Shown: positions 45,745 through 57,702 of the stretch, one piece after another
How the letters are laid out: each line of letters begins with the position of its first letter
Position numbering within the stretch: the stretch's first letter is position 1
DNA from: Tuctoria greenei
Lineage: Eukaryota; Streptophyta; Magnoliopsida; Poales; Poaceae
Direction: 5' to 3'
Length of the DNA: 64,000 bases
Assembly (NCBI GenBank): GCA_036927565.1
Contig: JAYESD010000004.1
Span: 91,144,942 to 91,208,941, forward strand
Position numbers and translations under genes: made by a program
The notes under the pieces: model-generated
Told to the model about the DNA's origin: nothing
The model's input: the letters and a program-made list of their open reading frames with translations, nothing else
Databases searched by the model: none

Positions 45745-47417
45745 TGTTGGCGGATCCTAATATATACTAACAAATCATCTCCAACAACGGCGTTGGAAAT
45801 GCTTTTTGATATTTCTTATGCACCATTAACTAAACATCTCCAACTGATGTGTCAAAAATGCTTGTTAATGGTTCTATTGGATCATAGAGTGAATTCCGCA
45901 AGCGCACGAAAATATCATTGTAGCATTTACCCTTAAGAGTATTCCAAAGGGTGTCATTTATTTGATCCCAAAGGAAGGCATGGAAGAGATATGACAATCA
46001 TCAAGTTGAAAGGTTAAAAAGGTCTAGATAAGAATCTAGTAAGGATGGATAAAATAATAGTGGAGGTAGTGCGACACACACAAAAGCTTTCAAGTCTAAG
46101 GGAGATAAGAGGATCCTAGAGGTTAGTTAAGGATGAGAGTTACGGAGGTACTCCTACTATTCTCTATTGTACATATACATAGTCTAAACTAATTATCCAT
46201 AAGCTAGATCAATAGTGAATACATATTATATGTGGTTCAACACATCGGGCACGGGCTTACCCCTAGCAATACTAGGGCGACTCCCGCCAAGAGCCTGTGG
46301 CATAGCCGAACGTGGAGGATTACAAAGGGTAGATAGGGCTGTCACCACCTACTGCCTACCTCTTCAATCCGTGTGTCTACGAGACATCCAATGCTACTTA
46401 GCTATCGTAGCACCATGCTAGCATATTAAGTAATTACCTTAAGAGCCTAGGCACAAGCCATCCTAAGGCAATTAATTGAATCATCAATGAACCAATGTTG
46501 ATACACAACATAATTATCCATACTAACCTAGTTATGTTATAATTAACTAGACTATAGTGGCGGTCTATAGGTTCTATGATAATGAGATATGTTCATGACG
46601 AAACAGTCATAGAAGCTATACCTTCCACATACATGGACTCCACAATCAAACAAGAAACGCTTTGCCCAAGTATATGTATGAGTAGAGATTATAGATACTA
46701 TCTTTATTACGCATAAAGTCACAAATACAAGAAAGAATACATGAGCCATACCTTTCCCAATGTAGGATTGGGAAGAGAGAGACTCCTTACTCCTTTCCCA
46801 ATTTGGACTTGAGACTAGAGACTCTCCTCTCTACGACCTAACTCCTCTAAAACTATGGATGATAGTGTATACAATAGAGATAAAGCTCAAGTGGTGTGTG
46901 TTGAAGTGAGGGGTAGGGGGTCATATTTATACTAGTGTTGAGGTCGGTTCACGCCACAAAAGGCGTGCAAATCAGTCACCATTGACTCCTTCAAGCCAGG
47001 AGGAGCCAACACACGTCGTTTGACCGCGTTTGGCACCAGGAAGGGGTCGTCCGAACCCCTGGTTCGGCCGACCTGGTCAGCACTCCAAACGTGGAGTGCT
47101 TCCTCCATGTGGCTGCCAGGTGGGCCCCCTTGATGTACTTGGGTGATACAACGTTGGATCTCCTCGGATACTTCTGTTCGTGGGCTATTTGATCCATGGG
47201 ATGCCACTTGTCGTCGCTTTATTGGCTTGGATGATATTTTATAGGATTGGTCCCTCTACATTTCCTCATTTCCTGCATAAAATGCTGCATACACATATTT
47301 CTCCAAGTCCAAGTGGAATTGGGTTAGATAGAAATGTGATGTGTGTATGAAATGACAAATCCTTCACATAATTAAGTTAAATGGATGGATGAAATTGGTA
47401 TATAACAGCCATCAACA
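45745..47417 (-). repeat. E6 5' LTR
   Basis: 1673 bp, pairs with 37966-39632 with scattered differences. A minus-strand TATAAATA lies at 46924-46931. It is followed by GTGTA (47418-47422). Confidence 0.88.
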
Positions 47418-47422
47418 GTGTA
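47418..47422. repeat. E6 target-site duplication, right copy
   Basis: GTGTA, equal to 37961-37965; E7 sequence (GTGTAGTGAT...) resumes here. Confidence 0.9.
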
Positions 47423-47602
47423 GTGATTATTTACTCTAATAGAACCCTTAGCAATTTTAGGTGTTGAAGAATTATCGGCAAAAGTGACATTCTCTACATG
47501 TGGCGTGAAAGAGAGGGAGGAGAACCATTCTTTGTTACCAGTCATGTGGCGTGAGCAACCTGAATCGACAATCCAAATGTTCTTATTCCTCAAGTGTGTA
47601 AC
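47423..47602 (-). pseudogene. pol: E7 protease start
   Basis: N-I-W-I-V-D-S-G-C-S-R-H-M-T-G, the D-S-G catalytic start, continuing to where E6 inserted. Directly upstream and in frame is TAA (47603-47605), at the place of the TAG in E1-E3. Confidence 0.8.
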
Positions 47603-49881
47603 TTACACAGAAGCACAATACGTCGATGACTCAATAATGGGGTTAGTCAAAAGGCATTTAGGAATCCAGTACTGAGTCACAGGACATCCAGCAGGAATAA
47701 CATGCAAAAGCTGAGTTAAAACAACAGGTTTATGAGCCAAAGTTTGAGAATTTTTGTACCCAACTACTGAACTACGAGGTGTTACATGTGTAGCACAAAA
47801 AACAGTAGGTTTGGGTGCAAACTTTGCATGTTTTCAACTCATTACAACAGGTTGTATGTTTCTAACTTTTGATTCAGCATGTACAACAAATTTTGCAAGA
47901 GGGTTATGAGATCTAGCTTGCATTCTTTCATTTTTTTTTTTGTTTAGCTAGTCTATAACAAAAATCTATGACATGACCATCTACCACAGTAGGTACAATG
48001 AAATTTAACTTTGTGTTCATGTCTAGATGAGCAAGCAATATGTTTATTAGATACTTAATGAGACAACACCTTGTAGATTTGAAAACCACTTCTTTATGTT
48101 TAGGAACTGTTTGAATCAAACCAGTTCATAATGACTTTACAAATTTAGGTGGATGAGCCTTAGCATGAGCATGAAATAAAAACCTAAACCAGTTTTATCA
48201 TTGCCAGACTTGGAACAATTCAGCAGCAAGTTTAGGTTCTTATTCCCATTACAGAACTGCTCTAGTGTACTATTCATATCATCAAATTTTTTAGACAAGT
48301 CTAGGTAGTTTTCACATAAAGTTCTTCCTTTTAGTTTGCAATTCGAACAATATTTAACTTCATGAGAACATAAAGCATTGTTCAATATAGAAATGTCATT
48401 CATAGCATCGTGTAGTTTCTTATCAAGATCATCACAAGTAGAATAATGAAAATCAATTGTAGAACAACAAGCATCTTTCAAGTTTTTATCATTAAGTGAA
48501 GCAAGATTTTTGTTCTTTTCAATTTCAAGTTTAAGCTTATCAAGTGTGGAGGTGTGTGCACTTCTTAAAAAGGACATTTGTTCATATATAAGCTCACATG
48601 AGGAACAAGAATCATCTCTAGGAATCAAATATTTTAAACAATTAATTTCAGATTCTAGTGATTCAATTTTAACAGCATTGTCGCTAAGTTTTTTGTCCTT
48701 TTTATTAACTATAACAGTAGCATAAGAAATAGCATCACATATTTCTTCGCAAGTGGGACATACCTCTTCATCATCGCTGTTATGTTCTGCCTCCTCCATA
48801 CTTGATCTTGAGTTCCCACCATGAAGCACAAGTTTGCCAAATTCTCTTCATGTTTATCACTTATGATGTCCACATCGCTCGAGCCAAGTTCTTGAAGTGT
48901 GGAGATAAAATTGTTCACCAATTAGCGACCTGTAAAACCATTCTTCTTCTTCTTATCGTTTACAGAGGAGTGCTCCATCCTTGTTTGATTTTCATCACAG
49001 GAAGTTGGACCTAAAAGGTTAGGTCAATCTTTATGAAAATGCCCTGTCTTACAACATTCGAAGCATCATTGAGACCCGACACTTCCTCTCCTTCTAGTTC
49101 TCATATTTTGCAATGCTTTTGAGAACCGAGTAGAGAGATGTGCTCGCTCCTCCTCTGGAAACTCTTCAATCTGTTCAATGGTTAGGGAGGAGAACAAAGC
49201 AAGTGTACCACATGATGAAGATTACCTAGAGCTAGGCGTGTCACATTGAGAAACAAATGCAAGAGACTTTTTGGGGTTCTTACGTGAGATTATGTCAATT
49301 TCATGAGTTTTTAACATAGAATATAGCACATCTAATGTATGTGTACCCATGATAGTGGACTCACGAATAGATGTAGCTTTCATCTCCCAAATTGACATGA
49401 CTAATGCACTTAGAAATTGCCTACCATTTTCAACATCTCAAAAATTAACGTTGATGCTACGCAAATTGCTGAGAATTTTGTTAAAGCGAGCAAATAAATC
49501 ATCAACGGACTCACCTGGTTACATCTCAAAATGCATCTATTCCTTTTTGAACATGTCCTGTCTCACCTCCTTGATATTGTTGGATCCTTCATGATAATAA
49601 CATAGAGCTTTCCAAACATCATACGCAGATCAGAGGTGTGCAACACAGTCAAAGTCACTTTGTGTTAATCCTTGTCTGATCAAGTTCTGAGCTTTGTTGT
49701 TGTTGTCGACATCTCTCATCTTTGTAGTGGTTACTTGATCGTTTGACGGCACATCGTAAGTCTTGTACACCTTTTCCCGTATTGTGAAGCCTTGCACTTG
49801 GATGAAAGCCTCCATACGTGCCTTCTAAATCTGAAAATCAATGCCACTAAACGCACAAGGTTTTGCGGAGTATTTCTCCAT
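47603..49881 (-). pseudogene. gag: E7 gag (broken)
   Basis: The ATG position is 49881 (M-E-K-Y). The N-terminal part is readable around 49630-49815 (MEAFIQVQGF). The first knuckle region near 49050 is damaged. Segment 48137-48829 keeps the C-x-x-C series (CPTC, CSSC, CSTC, CSNC). The second knuckle near 47970 is decayed. Many stops and frameshifts indicate greater age than E1-E3. Confidence 0.8.
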
Positions 49882-49929
49882 GATGATTAGTCAAAACATG
49901 TGCAAATCACAAAGATTAGAGCACTGTGG

Positions 49930-49942
49930 CTCTGATACCAAA
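49930..49942 (-). promoter_or_regulatory. E7 primer-binding site (initiator-Met tRNA)
   Basis: The minus strand reads TTTGGTATCAGAGCC beside the LTR end CCTACA. Confidence 0.85.
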
Positions 49943-51607
49943 TGTAGGATTAAAGAGCACATGAAAAATCTAACAGAGGGGGGGGGGGGGTCAATGGTAG
50001 ATTTTAAACTTTTTCAGCGGAAGCAACAAAAACTCCTTGGCAGAAAATTAATGTGTTAAGAAACTATGTGTGCAACTGATCTAAACGTGTTCAACTGTGA
50101 AAAAAGTAGTAGATATTATATAGAATCAAGTCATGAAGACAAAACAACAAGAATCACAAAAAACCATCGATAAAAACTCAAGTTATGATTGAAAGATCGC
50201 ACTAAGGTTAATCTGTTCTACCCGAGTAAAAACAGAGCTGCAACGCTATAAAGAAACTTGTGTAGATCAGAAACCACAAATCCAATGATATTGAAAATTC
50301 ACAGATGATATATAATCAAGTTGTGAAGACAACTCTGAAATAATCACATCTATTGGATCTGTAAAACTCGAGTTATGATAAAAACACCAATACAACATAG
50401 TGTTGCGCAGAAACTCGACGAGAAAAATTTGTGTGAAATAAGTCAGATGAACAGAGCACAAAAGATCCTTCAAACTACTGATTTTATTGATCAAAACACA
50501 AGAGAAACATCCCAAAGTCGTATCACCACGAGCTCTGGGTTCCCTTGCTTTTATAACCAGCCTAAGGCCAACCCAATCCAAACTAGGACTCTAATCCCAC
50601 TCAATTTCAAATGAAACTTTCCATAATTGCTCAAGAACATTCCATACGCAGATAGAAGCAATCGTAAGACTTTTAAACACCTTATAAGCGTATTCCACAT
50701 TCCTAAAACAGCTCAACTTTGTGACCCACTCAAAATCTAACCAAAAGAAACTCTAAACTTTCCATAAACAAACCATAACTACCTCAGCCGCAGCCTGAGG
50801 CAAAATCCAGCTAGTTGGACCTTTCCGACCAATTATTTACATCCACTTCTCTTCATCATGCCTTGGAAACATGTTGCCACATCCATGCACTCCTTGCACA
50901 TGTGCAAACACCTTTCAACAATTTCCATGATACCTTCATATGCATTGTTCTTGACCCAAACATGTTGTGTGACCTCCTAATCAACTCAACCACAATTCCT
51001 CTCGAACTTGATTGTTTAACCTCATCTTCTCCTTAAGACTAGTTCAACGGATCCACATAACCAGCCATGTATTGACCTCAAGGAACACCTGCACATGAAT
51101 AAACAACTATCCTTTGCGAGCACAAGTCCTCGACTTGACTCTCGTTAGTCCAAAAAACACAAGACCTTACATGAGCACCTCACATAAGCTTGTTGCAAAC
51201 ATATAAAATATTAACCACCGTAAACAGCCATAACACTTCAAAAGCATAGTAAAAGAATACTAAGAAAACTTCCCATAAGCTAAAAAACAAGTCTGAACAT
51301 TGCAAGTTAAAAGGAGAACCACTGCGATCTTGCACCAGACCTTGCCAAAGCTAACCGTACCTAACGCCGGACCTTGCCCAAGATAACCAGACCTTGCAAA
51401 AGCTAACCGGACCGTGCGATGGACCTAGCCAAATCATGTCAGACCTATCTTCGGACCTTGACGAAGCTACCCAAAACAAGTCAGACTTATTGTCGGATCA
51501 TGCCAGAGCTACCCAAAACATGTCGGAACCTCATTGGAAAGGGTGTTTTGGAAATATTCAAAACTTTTATCGAAATAGCCAATGTATTCAGCACACATAT
51601 GTCTACA
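49943..51607 (-). repeat. E7 5' LTR
   Basis: 1665 bp, TGTAGACATATG...CCTACA on the minus strand. The length equals that of the 6975-8633 LTR and the sequence is clearly homologous but diverged. A run of 13 G lies at 49978-49990. CCGGACCTTG-type motifs lie at 51330-51480. It ends exactly where E8 coding sequence begins. Confidence 0.82.
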
Positions 51608-53331
51608 CGAATATCAAACTCCTAAAAAAATTTGGGTTGATGCAATTGCAACTACTTGATTTGTCTCAAATCGTGTTTTCTTGCGTCCTAAGCTAGGTAA
51701 AACCCCATATGAACTTCGGTTCGGACATAGGCCTAGTGTCACATACTTTCGGGTCTTTGGTTGTAAATGCTTTGTTAAGAAAAATGTTAATCTTGATAAA
51801 TTTGAACCTAGATCTGTCGATGGCATGTTTCTTGGTTATCCATCTCATACTAGAGGTTACCGTATGTTTTTACTTGATACTAACAAAATTGTGGAGACTT
51901 GTGAGATTTCTTTTGATGAAGCTAGCCGAGGTTCTAGCTCTAATATTGTAGGTCCAGATCCATATCTGCAGGGGGAGAGTATTTTCATCAAAGAAGATGA
52001 AGAAGTGGTGCTATTGCTTGAAAATTCAGAAGCAAATGACGTTGATCACGCTGCTGATTTTGCACTACTATCAGCATCAACAACTATTGCTTCTGGTACA
52101 GATCATCCTCAAATCACAACTTCTTCAATCTGTGATGAACATAAAGAAGAAGGGGCTTTTGAAGTGTCTACTCCCCTCTGAATCCTCAAAGGTCACCCTC
52201 CACAACAGATTATTGGAAGCTTCCACGAATGAGTCACACGATCATCTAGGTTTTTCGATCCAAACTCTCACGCTCATTCTGGTTTTGTTGGTTCTTTTGA
52301 ACCCAAAGATATATCACACGCACTCACTAATGAATCTTGGATTATTTCCATGCAAGAAGAGTTAGAAAAATTTGAAAGAAATAATGTTTGGAAACTTGTA
52401 CCTCCACCTCAAGGTCACACTTGAATTGGAACTAAATGGGTATTTAAAATAAACAAAGTGGGAATGGGGTTGTGGTTAGGAATAAGACTAGATTTGTTGC
52501 TCAAGGTTTCACACAAGTTGAAGGTCTAGATTTTTATAACTTTTGCTCCTGTATCTAGATTAGAAGACATAAGAATTTTGTTAGCTTTTGCTGCATCAAA
52601 AGGTATTAAGCTATATCAAATGGATGTTAAAAGTTCTTTTCTTAATGGCTATATAGATGAGGAGGTCTATGTCAAGCAACTACCAGGTTTTGAAAATCTA
52701 AATTTTTCTAATCATGTTTTCAAACTGTTTAAAGCCTTGAACGGTCTCAAATGAGCCCCTAGAGCATGGCATGATATGTTAAAAAATCTTACTTGAAAAG
52801 GGGTTTACCATGGACAAGGTTTATAAAACTCTTTTTGTGCTTAAGCATGGCGATGACTCATTATTCGTTCAAGTGTATGTGGATGATATTATATTTGGTT
52901 GTGCTTCTCATGATCTTGTGTCCAAGTTTTCAGCTACGATGAGTTATGAATTGGAGATGAGTATGATGGGAGAACAAACGTACTTTTTGGGGCTGCAAAT
53001 TAGGAAAACCAAGGAGGGAACTTTGTGCATCAAACGAAGTATACAAAAGACCTCCTAAAGTGCTTCAACATGGACAAAAGCAAGCCTCTTCGGACATAAT
53101 TATGAACAATGACAACACTTGAACTTGATGAAGATGGTGACTCCGTCGATCAAAAAGAATATAGAAGTACGATTGGATCACTTTTGTACCTCACGGTATC
53201 AAGACCGGACATACAATTCAATGTATGTCTTTGTGCACAGTTTCAAGCTTCTCGACGTGCCTCACATCCTCGAGCCATCAAAAAAATTCTCAGGTACTTA
53301 CATGGAACTCAAGAATTTGGCATTTTTCTTC
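51608..53331 (+). pseudogene. pol: E8: SIRE-like Copia fragment, integrase end to RNase H
   Basis: Plus-strand sequence colinear with 20032-21750 of E3. It begins in the integrase at PRKFW-like sequence. Segment 51681-52181 has GKTPYELRFGHRPS and FGCKCFVKK plus the acidic linker. The polymerase core (52200-52800) is broken by stops. V-Y-V-D-D is kept in 52810-53058. RNase H starts but is cut at 53331 by E9. The 5' part of E8 is not seen; it should lie beyond the far end of E7. Confidence 0.83.
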
Positions 53332-53459
53332 TGTAACACCCTCATTTTCATGCATAATGCATTGCATACATCCTCATACATGTTTAACATTAAACAACGT
53401 AAAATGGAACAAGATTAGAAAGAATTTAGGCTTATTCAAGAATTCAAGTCTGTCAGGGT

Positions 53460-54310
53460 ACAGACTTGTCCGGCCTCAAACCTGGACTAGTCCGGTATTC
53501 CCCTTCTATTCAGAAAATTCAGTCTTCTTGAGAGCCAGGACTTGTCCGGCAAAATGCACAGACTTGTCCATTTGAGTTTCTGATGTTTTTCCGGAATTGT
53601 CTGATTTTGAGCGAACTAGGCCAACCGTGTCTAAAATTTCAGTCCAGATCAACCATTCTAGCCACCCCGGACTTGTCCAGCCTATAAACCAGACTTGTCC
53701 GCGATAGTCTCTGTTCCACAACGGACTTGTGTGGTCCCTATTGCGGACTAGTCTGGCCGACTGAATTCCACTTGAATTCTATTATCCTTCCATGATTGGT
53801 TATTGGGTAATTTCCTTAATTGGGCCCAAGAACTTCGTGCCCAACCTCATAGGATCCCAAGTGGACCCCACCTCGGCCCCTACTTGTACCCCACTGAAAT
53901 CCACATGGAATTCACCCCCAAAACCCTACCTCTCCACCCCTATATAAGCAACCCAATACCCTCGCCTCTCCAACCTTTGAGGAAAACCCTCGCTGGCGCC
54001 CTTTGCCTTGTGCTGACGTCAAGAAGGAGTCTAGGGGCGAGGAGAAGGAGGTGAAGGACAACCAAGATTTATCTTCATCAACTTTTCAACAATTGACGTT
54101 CTTCATCATGAAACCTTAATTAACTCATCTTCATTAAACCCTAGACGTCAAGATTTAGGTGTTGCATCCAATCTTTGACCCTTGGATCTTTAGACACGTG
54201 TTACAACTCCACGAGAAATTAACCCCAAATTCCCGCTGATCAGAAAACCCAAAGTTCACAGTTCCGATCAGAGCGGACTAGTCCGGCCCTGTTACTGGAG
54301 TTGTCCAGTG
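53460..54310. repeat. Array of CGGACTAGTCCGG-like motifs in the E9 LTR
   Basis: About ten copies of the palindromic core (GGACTTGTCC or GGACTAGTCC), mostly upstream of the TATA at 53941. They are the same words as in the Copia LTR of E4 (28557-28985), although the two LTRs are otherwise unrelated. Confidence 0.75.
53941..53948 (+). promoter_or_regulatory. E9 LTR TATA box
   Basis: TATATAAG following a C-rich stretch (ACCTCTCCACCCC), a typical plant core promoter; transcription would start about 30 bases downstream, in the C/T-rich tract. Confidence 0.65.
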
Positions 54311-56086
54311 TCTAAATCTGTTAAATGCTGAATTGAATCCAATTTGATTCAAATCAATTCCAAACTTGTTCAAACTTGTTAGAAACCAGTTTAACTAGTT
54401 AGTAAACATTAATAAGAACTCACCAACAAGTTTTACTTCACAATTGCATTAATCATGCATATCATGGCATATTGAGTAATATATGAGCAATTATCGATTG
54501 TGATGTTTGTTTTGCATGATTGTCACGCGAAATAGAAGGTCTTTCTATAGAGAGTGCTTTTGAGGACCTGTAAAACCAGAACTTCAAAGCTTTTGATCCA
54601 AACCAAGATCAAGAGCAAGGCAAGTGTCCTTGATCATTTTGATCTAGGTTTTTTTAATGTTTTGTTTGCAAAATTGCATGCTTGTGTCAAATTCATGGGA
54701 AAACCCAGTTATAGGAGTTTACTAGTTTTATATGACCACCCTTGTCGCTTGAACACAACGTAGAGAGTCAGGACGGGTATTTTATAGTTTTTGCTTCGCT
54801 ATTCTCAATTGGGTTTGGAAAACAACCATATTGTTAATTATGAACTATTAAACACTTAAATGATGAGAATTGATAATAACGAACTTTTAGCAAAATGGTG
54901 CCTCAGGATCTAATCAAGCCGGTATTGTGGAATGGGTTGGATTGTATTGGTGGTTTTGCTTGCTTTAGATCTAAGGACCGGTTCATGGAGCGACCATCGG
55001 GGATTTACAGTACCATCATAGGGACAAGTATGGATGTGGCTTAGATGACTAATTAGTGTTTTTAAGTACTATTTAGACCATTAAGAATGCCCGGGGAAGG
55101 GTAGTTGGATGGATTTGTAGAGATTGGTGGGACTACCCTGGAATCCAAATGGGTCAAGAGGGGGCCCTTGGTTGGATGTGCTTAGTTGGAGACATCACCA
55201 CTGGTGAAACCTCAGTGGGGTCTAAATATGCTAGTAATCACTTTGTAAAGGCTATTTTTGTGATCTCTTGGCCAGACCTAATGAAGTGTGAGACGGCATA
55301 ACTGAGATTCCATAGTCATCGAAAGGTGATGAAATCATGAACTTGTGAGTAAAGTGGTACAACCTTTGCAGAGTGTGTTTAAAACTATCATGATAGCCGT
55401 GCTCTCAGACATGAGCAACCTGGACCCTCACATGATTAGAATATGGACTTGAACTTGGTTTAATGGCTGAAATTGAATTGGGAATCGGTATTGGTTTATT
55501 AATTGACTTTGATATATGGAATTGATGAAATTGAGACATATGAGCAGTTATGAGTTGATTATGGATTATTATTGCTGGTATTGGTTATTTAAGTTGGAGT
55601 TAATATTATTTGGGTTATTTTTGGAAGGACCTCACTTAATGATGATATAATTGCATTTTCAACTGTTTTGAATGTACTTTTATGCCATTAGCCACTTTAT
55701 TATCATTTCTTGTTTAAGCTACATGTCATACTTTCCCACACTTGCTGAGTACGACATGTGGTCACCCTTGCTATTCCCCTAATAAATTCAGACTCAGGCG
55801 ACAACGTGGAATACCAGGAGGTCTTTGAGGAGTTCCAGGCGTGTATGATACTTTCAAGCTTGCTTGTGGAGTTTGGAGTCTTAGTGTTTAGCGTTTTCCG
55901 TTGTAGTTGTTTAGAGCTTGTATTCGAGACTATTTGGTTTGTTAGAAGGTACTATTATTAGTCTTATTATTTGAGACGTGGTTATAATCCGTTTATCATT
56001 TGTGAATCAATTGTGTATGTGTGTTAAACATCCTAGGCACACATATGCATTACACTTAGTTCATTTTCGGAACCGGGTGTCACAAA

Positions 56087-56102
56087 TTGTTACCAGAGCC
56101 AT
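56087..56102 (+). promoter_or_regulatory. E9 primer-binding site
   Basis: TTGTTACCAGAGCCA next to the LTR end; two changes from the initiator-Met site TTGGTATCAGAGCCA. Confidence 0.72.
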
Positions 56103-56370
56103 GTTTGACCGTAGGACGAATGGCTAGGTAGAATGGACCCCTCAAAAAACTTAGGACTTCTCTCCTATTCAAAATTTATCTGTTTTGCATTATTTTTGCC
56201 CTTTACTAGCTATATAAAGTGGGAAATTTGCGTTTTTGCTGCAGATTCAATTTTTGCTATTTTTCCATCTTTTTAAGCAATTGCCCATCCTCTCGTATTG
56301 ATTTATGGCTGGTGCAATTTCTGAACTGATATTTGCGCTTTTCTATAATAATCTCATATTTGTCTTATAG

Positions 56371-57401
56371 ATGGCTCACACCAAAATGACAGTCTACAAG
56401 AGAGCTCGTTTGCCACCCCTTTGAAGCAAGCTTAGGCCTCGCAAGAAGCCGCAAATGGAACCAGCCCAAGGGGAGGAAGAAGTGAGTTCTCCCGCAAAGG
56501 ATGTTGAGCATGAACAATCCAACACAACGGAGGAAGACCCTGAGATGGTAGAATCCTATGATGATGAAGAGGAGGAAGACCTTGAAATAGTGGAAATCTA
56601 TGATAGTGAGGAAGAGGAAGGTGAGGCCTATGAGGAGAATGAAGATGAAGCCCAAAATGAGGAGGAAATACGAGAGGATGAACCCGCTGCATAAGAAGTA
56701 TCCGAAGCCCAAAGGAATGCATCACGGCCTAGTGAAGCCAGAAAGGAGGACAAATGCTTAGTTTACCGGGATGCCCAAGAATTCCGTTCCGACGGCACTG
56801 ATGGAGGATTTGCAGCAATCGATTGAAGGAATTCCTTGATTTATACAAGATGCACCCGGAATATTATGTCAAGAGGATTCCTCACTATGGACGTGAAGAA
56901 TGAAGGGCTCAAGTCACTGTTCTTGCCAAAGATGAGGTGGTCACCAGATACTTTGCGTCCTCATGGAGATGTACTAGGGAGCAAGCTATTGATGATGTTG
57001 CTTGAGATGCATTTACTAGATTGTGCCACATTTATCGGGAGCGGGATGGAGATACTAGCTTTGCACTACAACCGCAACGCAAAAAGGGAAAAAGGGAAGT
57101 CTTGGGCCCACAAGATGGAGCTCAAATTAGTTCTCATGCCATTGACCGATCTAAGGAAGTATTGGTGAATTTGGGAAATCGCTATGCTGATGCCATGGAA
57201 GAGATCCGCTACCTCCGTAAGAAGTTGTTCATCATGGAGAAGCAAGAGGAAGTACGTGCAACCATGGAGATCAATGATGTAGCAACCTCTCCGATGCCTA
57301 CATGGACGGCCAACTCACCCTGGTGTGCGCCCATGTATGCCTCGCTGTCGCTGTCACCTTCGCCGCCTCACGGCCAGGATAGATACGACTCACATAATTA
57401 A
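56371..57401 (+). pseudogene. E9 accessory ORF upstream of gag (broken)
   Basis: The ATG at 56371 reads M-A-H-T-K-M-T-V-Y-K-R-A-R, then a stop at the 18th codon, then a basic patch (K-L-R-P-R-K-K-P) and a strongly acidic stretch (56455-56694, runs of E and D). Segment 57021-57401 continues in another frame with an amphipathic LGNRYADAMEEIRYLRKKL helix and a Pro/Ser/Trp-rich tail. It ends about 300 bases before gag. I do not recognise the protein. The basic-acidic-helix layout and location suggest an extra element-encoded ORF. Confidence 0.55.
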
Positions 57402-57700
57402 GTCTAGGTCTCCTGTCTAGAAGTTCGGAAAGCGTTTGGATCATCTTAGTCATATTTAGTGTGGTGTGCTGAATTTTCTTGGTTTGTGCTTGTGCTTTTG
57501 TGCTTGGTGCGAGTTGTGGGACGTCTAGCATTTTGTACACATCCGCACGTAGTAGAGAGTTGTCATATGCTTGTCCACGTCCCCTAATAGGATTATTAGT
57601 ATTAATAAAGGAGTTGTTTAGTTACACACACCTTGATGCATATAGTTGGGGCGTTTCTTTTCAAATTCTAAATCCTTCTGTCTCTACTATTCTTTCACAA
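57402..57700 (+). other. E9 spacer between accessory ORF and gag
   Basis: No gene seen. T-rich with several short pyrimidine tracts; it could be leader or intron sequence, but I cannot identify splice sites with confidence. Confidence 0.4.
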
Positions 57701-57702
57701 AT

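Larger units (their letters stand above)
37966..47417 (-). mobile_element. E6: Athila-like Ty3/Gypsy non-autonomous retrotransposon
   Basis: 9452 bp with two LTRs of about 1.67 kb and 5-bp duplication GTGTA. Order on the minus strand: 5' LTR, primer site, gag, zinc knuckle, protease, non-coding leader, ORF1, 3' non-coding region, 3' LTR. Reverse transcriptase, RNase H and integrase are absent, as in E5. It is inserted in the GAG-pre-integrase part of E7. Confidence 0.9.
47418..51607 (-). mobile_element. E7: older SIRE-like Copia element, right part
   Basis: Minus-strand relative of E1-E3, visibly more diverged. This part holds the protease start, gag, primer site and a complete 5' LTR (49943-51607). 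Its continuation is at 37686-37965, left of E6. The remainder (integrase to 3' LTR) should lie beyond E4, outside the window. The right flank CGAAT (51608-51612) belongs to E8, into which E7 appears to have inserted. Confidence 0.8.
53332..56084 (+). repeat. E9 5' LTR
   Basis: 2753 bp, TGTAACACCC...GGTGTCACA, a start and end common in Tekay/Del-type LTRs. TATATAAG lies at 53941-53948. GGACTTGTCCGG/GGACTAGTCCGG motifs cluster at 53460-53760, with two more near 54275-54310. The 54400-56000 stretch has no credible gene. Confidence 0.83.

Noticed and set aside
54400..56000. Host gene in the long ORF-poor stretch
   Set aside because: It lies inside the E9 LTR between TGTAACACC and GTGTCACA and has only short frames with no recognisable domain.
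57402..57700. Intron between the E9 accessory ORF and gag
   Set aside because: GT and AG dinucleotides exist, but no convincing splice sites could be chosen by eye; left as a spacer.
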